From positions 248,001 to 312,000 of the forward strand of contig NADL03000784.1 in the NCBI GenBank assembly GCA_002205965.3: a stretch of 64,000 nt of DNA. The letters are read 5' to 3'. The translations under genes were made by a program, and so were the position numbers. The notes under the pieces are model-generated. The model was not told where the DNA came from and ran no database searches. It saw nothing but the letters and a program-made list of their open reading frames with translations. Positions 59,301-64,000 of this stretch are shown here, piece after piece (the first letter of the stretch is position 1; the number at the start of each line of letters is the position of its first letter). The DNA comes from Kappaphycus alvarezii (taxonomy: Eukaryota > Rhodophyta > Florideophyceae > Gigartinales > Solieriaceae).

Positions 59301-59341
59301 TGCGCTCCCGGTTCGGGATGAGCAAAGGCGGTTGTATGCGG

Positions 59342-59600
59342 CACCTCGGACTGCCCGTGTACGATGACTCTATGCCCCTCAACTACCACCACTGTGACCG
59401 CCCCTTGGACACCTCGGGGATCACGCCGCCGACCTCTGCTGCCCTGGTTTCGGCCGTCGTCACCGCCATGACTCGCTCTGTTACGCGTTCGCGACTGATG
59501 TTACCCGCGCCGCGGGTCTGGATACTCGGCACGAGGTCCCGCACGTCGTCCCGGGCACTAGGCTCCGGCTCGCCGATACCCTGGTACAACTCATGCGAAT
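59342..59600 (+). mobile_element. REL LINE copy 3 fragment, inverted relative to copy 2
   Basis: The plus strand encodes the CCHC segment again (HCDRPLDTSGDHAADLCCPG, after which the frame continues with RHDSLCYAFATDVTRAAGL) and the start of the endonuclease (PGTRLRLADTLVQL), where the family RPAD is changed to RLAD. It ends in a short tail with a stop near 59645. Only about 300 bp of the element remain. Together with copy 2 it forms an inverted repeat spanning 57965-59566. Confidence 0.7.
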
Positions 59601-59609
59601 GAGTACAGA

Positions 59610-60259
59610 TTTTGCAGATAAAATCGGGAAAACACCGAAAGTTTGAGAGAGGGTTCAGAATTATTGTGACAAGTAGGCCTTCACGGGATCTCAACATTTC
59701 GTTTCTTTTGTTCTTTACTTTTGTTCGATATGGTGTAAATAACTACCCGTTATAAATTTTGCTGAAATAGTTACGCGAGTGCTGGCAGCTGTTGAGCTCA
59801 CCTGCCTCAATAGGTGAAAGTCCGCAACCACCCACGATCCCAGTGACAACGGAACAATGCCCCATCGTCATTTCATTAACAGAGGGATTCCAAATCTATG
59901 CTGTCGCGGAGCAGGCTAGACAGCTGTAAGGATTTAACTGGGTACTCCGATGTTGCCGGACTTTTTACATTCTACCTTAGACGTCGAGCCCTTTCGGAAT
60001 TGAACTCTTCACTGGCAAGATAACGACTGTTCCAACTTCATACAATCATAACTTCGACGAGGACTTAAGCTTATTTAGTTTGTGTCATCCATGCTGTTCT
60101 ACAGTACTGCGGAGTATTTACTGTAATTCTCGGCCAACCTTGCTTTACTCTTTGTTCAGTACATCCCTGCGCGTAGAAAGTCATCTTTGCACTGGCGAAA
60201 GCACAAAGATACCATCTTTCCTGAAGATCGCCCATTCCGAACAATAAAAGCTGAGAAAG
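59610..60259. other. intergenic upstream of LINE copies, 3' of SEC24
   Basis: AT-rich with no coding signal. It contains a TACAGTACTGCG word near 60100. It must hold the SEC24 3' UTR and polyadenylation site, which cannot be pinpointed. Confidence 0.4.
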
Positions 60260-63200
60260 TTAGTAACCATGATTCAGCATTTCCCAAGTCTGCATGTCAT
60301 TTTGCGCTGAATCATTTGCCATTTTATCCATCACCTTGCGATGCACTGTCCTGAGATATTCCACATAGCTCGTGCCTCCATTCCCGCGATCTTCTACTAG
60401 CAGCGGGTATACAAACTTGGCTTCACCTCCAGCTCCCGGTGCACTCCTCACCACAACTACAGGTTTCGAAAGCCCCCTCCTCTCACTGCAAATCCTCTCG
60501 ATAACCTTTGCCACTCGCTTACCCCTCTCGCTTACTCCCTTCACCAAACCAGCTGATCCAGCAGTTTCTGCCCTGATGAACAGGCGTCCGCCAGCACCCT
60601 GCACAACCACGTCTTCAGCCGCACTTTTCTCTACCTTGGTACCTAGCCACACTACTATCTGCATTCCATTCTCGATCAGCAGCATCCTCTCATCTGTCAA
60701 GTCTCCGCACTCAGCGCTATCGTATTGGGCATGGCGATGGGCTCTCGACTCTCCTCTTCTTCCTTTCCTCCGTTCATGCTGACGATGGGGTTCTGACCGA
60801 CCGGAAGTGGTTTTCCGACCTCGTCTCCAATTGCTGAATTTCCCACATTCTGGGATAGCACATAACCGCCACTTCACTAGGTGTGGCACTGAGCAGGAAA
60901 GATAACGCCGCCGCACGCTCATCCACAGTTACTGCATCTCCTGCCTGCATCGATACGGCAGCTTTTCGAAATGCTGCTGACTTCGTCAGACCCAGCATCA
61001 TCAACGGTAGCACCTTTAGAGCCTCTGGGAGTATCAGCTGTCCACTTAAAGATGCTGTCGTGCAATGCCTTCGGTAGACAAACAGAGTTTGAGCAGTCTT
61101 CTCAGTCAATGCCTCACATGCTTTGGTAAAGGATGTACCACCAATCAATACCGCAGACGCCGCCTTCTTGCTCAAAAATGATGCTACAGCATCCAAGTCT
61201 GCATGTTTAAATACATCTTGAAGCACTGTGGTCTTACTCGCAAACGCGGTGTGTACACGAATCCGACGACGTCCACCACTATCCGTAAAGAGTATGGCGC
61301 ACTGCACACATGCATCATCAAATAGCGAGGCGGATCCCGCATAAGCCCGATTCTTTGAACTGCGATCTTCATCCTTCAGTTTTGAAGTGACCTTGAGTTC
61401 CAAAGCAAGCGTTGACGACGAGTCAAGTACTGGACCCGCGATATCATCTCCACGCTGCGGTCGCCCAAAGTGTCCCACAAACTCTCCTCTACTCTCCAAT
61501 CCTGGGGACGTACGTACCCTTAGTAGTGCCTCAAATGCCCTCGCACTTCCGGCTGCAACGCACAACGCCCTGTGCAGACTTGCTCCATCTCGAACAGGAT
61601 CGAACTCTGAAAACAAATGCATTCGGCCACCACAAGCACGCGGTAGTCGTGACAGCGTTGACGCGTCTATGTACACCGAGGAAGGCGCCAAAAACAAATC
61701 CACGCTAGCTTGTACCTCGGCCAACTCACAACCAAGAATCTCATAATTCGGCAGAGCCTCCTTCAGCAGTCCCATTTCCCGATCCTCGCCAATGCCTTTG
61801 GCTCCACCGCCCCGCCGCCCCAACCGAGAGACTCCGACAGACGGTAATGACCCAGCGACTACAAACGCTTTTCCCCCGCAATCAGCGAAAGCTTCTCTTA
61901 CAGCTACCAACGCCGAACCAAGCGCGCACTCCGCAGATGCTCCCTTGTCCGCTACGTTCTGATCCGGCATCTGCCTCTGTTTCGGGCCCAATCCATGTGT
62001 CTCAATCGCAGCATCAATCGCCAGAACTGCCTGAGCGGGCGTCAAAAACAACGCCTTACCTCCGATTGGTACGAAAGGATCCGCAACATCAGGTACATAC
62101 TGCATCGTTACGGACTTTCCTTCCTCCGCGCCTCTCGCATCAAAGAAATGCAACGCGCGATCAAACGTCATTATACCCACTCTGGCTCCCTGCTTACTTC
62201 CTGGCAGTAACCCTACCCCAATCGCCGAACGAATTGACATCATCGCTGCGGTCGCCAAACCAGAAGCAATCGCGCCTGCGGAGACATCCACCACGAAGAG
62301 ATAACAGGCAGGACGCGGCGGTCGAATGCAGTAATCAGGGGAACCCACAATATAATCGACACTGCCCACCCTCAACTCATGCCTTGAGTCTGAATCCATC
62401 CTCAAACCTGTCGCGGGTGCAATAGGTGAAAAGTGCTCAGGTGGGGTCTGATTGATATGCCCACACATGTTGCACTGAAACTGGCTGCCGCCACTCGTAA
62501 ACTTAAATCCCGGATTTGCATAAGCATTACATCTCTCACACCTAAGCGGTCCTCCAACCTGGCCATTAGAAAAGTCGACTACCGGGATGGGAGTCTCCCC
62601 TACAACGGGGTCCGCAAACGGCGTCATGACTACTGCCAGAGGCACGCCACTCTTCCCCATTAGACTAGGATCGGCTCCGATAGATCCAGTGGTTAACCTC
62701 ATATACCTCAAGCGAGCGCTACCATCATCAACATGTACAACATCGGCCAGACTACTGGGCAACATAGCGACACCAGCACCCGGACCACCCAACGACATAC
62801 CACGATGATAAAACTCGCGTGCACTGCCCGCCGGCTTCTCCAACGCACACGGGCGTGGCATCATTGAGGAGCTTAAACGACTTTGTTCGGGAGATGGCAC
62901 AGGTTCTGCACGAGTCGTCCCATTTACACCAGGATTAGGCCCGGAAACGTTGGGATACGGTCCAGGAGTAGGACCCGGCGGAGTTGGACGCACACCTCCC
63001 ATAGGACGAGGCTGAGAGCCTGCATACCCCGGTGGGTACATGGCACGGGGTTTGGGAGGTTGAGCCAAATGAGACTGTGCCTTGCCATCTGGCTGAGGGA
63101 CAGGGTATGACGGTCTTGAGGAAGTATATGAGTTGGGATGACCATTCTGGGCTTGAGGAGGGTACGGGGCAAGATGTCCATTCTGAGCTTGAGGAGAATA

Positions 63201-63710
63201 TAGGGTAGGATGACCATTCTGAGCTTGAGGCGGGTAAGGGGATTGCCGCGTGGGTGCAAGCGGACGCGAGGGATGGTGAGAAGGCATGGGGCGTTGGGCT
63301 TGCGAAGGCATCGGGTTTTGGCTTTGCGGCGGCATGGGGCGTTGACCTTGCGGAGGCATAGGGCGTTGACTTTGCGGGGGTATAGGGCGTTGAGAGGGAT
63401 GCGGCGCGGCGGCACCATAAGACGTTTGAGATGGATGAGTGGGTTGGGATACGGGGCCACGAAGCGAGGGGTGCGCTTGAGGGTGCTGTGGGCGTTGAAG
63501 TTGGGAAGGCATGTGGCGCGGGGCTGGTTGTTGAAGATGAGGGGCGACGCGAGGCTGAGAGTGAGGCGTCATTTGGGGGTGCTGTTGCATGGGGCGTTGA
63601 GGGTGAGGGGGTTGCATGGGATTGCGAAGGAGGGTTTGTTGTTGGGGTGGGTATTTTGAACGTTGTTGCATGTTGGGGTGGTTTGGATTGCGCGGAGGGG
63701 GAGGTTGCAT
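60260..63710 (-). CDS. SEC24: SEC24, COPII cargo-binding coat subunit
   Basis: SEC24 pairs with SEC23 on SAR1-GTP at ER exit sites and selects cargo for COPII vesicles. The ATG at 63710 (MQPPPPRNPNHPNMQQ) starts a Pro/Gln-rich tail of about 330 residues with tandem PPQAQNGH and QRPMPPQ repeats. Next come the zinc finger with Cys at residues 391, 394, 413 and 416 (RCERCNAYANPG to CNMCG), the vWA-like trunk (ACYLFVVDVSAGAIASGL, ARVGIMTFDRALHFF), the beta-barrel (VQCAILFTDSGGRRRIRVHT) and the helical part (LSGQLILPEALKVLPLMML, VAVMCYPRMW). The first frame stops at about 60777. The gelsolin-like end continues in other frames: REPIAMPNTIALSAE, then DLTDERMLLIENGMQIVVWL, then KFVYPLLVEDRGNGGTSYVE to the stop at 60260. 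Two -1 shifts, or very small introns, are needed near 60800 and 60710. The frame is open upstream of 63710 but has no earlier ATG. Confidence 0.9.
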
Positions 63711-64000
63711 GGTGGGATGTGGAGAGGGAGGGAAAGAAGCCGAGCGCGAGCGCGGCGATCTAGCAGTGGTGGGGAAGGAAGTGTGGTTCAAGAGATCCAA
63801 GGGGAAGGTTGAAGAAGGGAGTGGGCTGCAGAACGAATTATGTTGTTGAAGGCGTGTGCTGGTTTAAGAGATGGGTGAAAACTGCGATTTCGCTCGGGCA
63901 AAACCGTCTGGACGGTAGAATATTGAATCAACAGGGCTGATTCGAGGCACATTTTGTTGATTGATTGCTACAGAGGTAGGTGCTGTAAGGCAGAGTTATC
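63711..64000. other. SEC24 upstream region
   Basis: The minus strand is pyrimidine-rich just before the ATG and would contain the SEC24 leader and core promoter. No specific element is recognisable. Confidence 0.4.

Noticed and set aside
61387-62425. Plus-strand frames of 98-192 codons inside SEC24
   Set aside because: They are antisense shadows of the long conserved SEC24 frame and have no motifs of their own.
1-64000. tRNA, rRNA or other structured RNA genes
   Set aside because: I scanned for tRNA A/B-box-like arms and conserved rRNA blocks and saw no convincing candidate. A covariance-model search could still find one.

Overview
The window is nuclear DNA of a eukaryote. It holds single genes on both strands with no operon structure: a COPII coat subunit (SEC24), an SDE2-type splicing/genome-stability factor, a fused two-domain glyoxalase I, two RING-H2 proteins and a C2H2 zinc-finger gene. 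At least one splice junction can be read directly, a 130-nt intron in the second RING gene. Host genes occupy only about 8 kb. Most of the rest is decayed transposable elements from several superfamilies. Few short introns, dense old transposons and a fungal-type copia lineage beside REL-type LINEs would suit a compact but TE-rich protist such as a florideophyte red alga. That assignment is inference and was not tested.

Layout. 1-5.5 kb: AT-rich, nothing recognised. 5.5-7.0 kb: decayed TNP2/CACTA-like transposase (-). 9.8-14.9 kb: decayed fungal-type Ty1/copia element (+). 15.14-16.69 kb: Tc1/mariner element with about 80-bp inverted repeats and TA duplications, one frameshift from an intact transposase. 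16.7-20.5 kb: AT-rich spacer with TGTAC-repeat palindromes. 20.5-21.2 kb: RING-H2 gene (+). 23.15-24.16 kb: glyoxalase I (-). 25.4-28.5 kb: hAT relic. 28.7-34.6 kb: second copia element with both LTRs. 35.1-37.0 kb: PIF/Harbinger locus 1. 39.2-40.7 kb: third copia fragment (-). 41.9-43.4 kb: PIF/Harbinger locus 2. 44.1-45.4 kb: a 150-bp direct-repeat pair. 46.35-46.85 kb: a 250-bp tandem duplication just upstream of a C2H2 gene. 47.6-52.0 kb: non-LTR retrotransposon with ORF1, RT, CCHC finger and PD-(D/E)XK-like endonuclease. 52.8-53.5 kb: transmembrane RING-H2 gene (+). 54.2-54.8 kb: SDE2 (-). 55.9-57.2 kb: fold-back palindromes. 57.5-59.6 kb: two more copies of the REL-type LINE, in inverted orientation. 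60.3-63.7 kb: SEC24 (-).

The host genes do not form a pathway: vesicle budding, methylglyoxal detoxification, ubiquitin ligation and splicing/replication-stress control are independent housekeeping roles. A shared oddity is that almost every conserved coding region needs a change into the -1 frame to be read to its end. This looks like single-base deletions, from assembly error or real decay, and means host genes should not be called pseudogenes from this sequence alone. The two most distinctive systems are the REL-endonuclease LINE family, present in three copies, and the glyoxalase, whose two fused domains together keep exactly one complete metal site.
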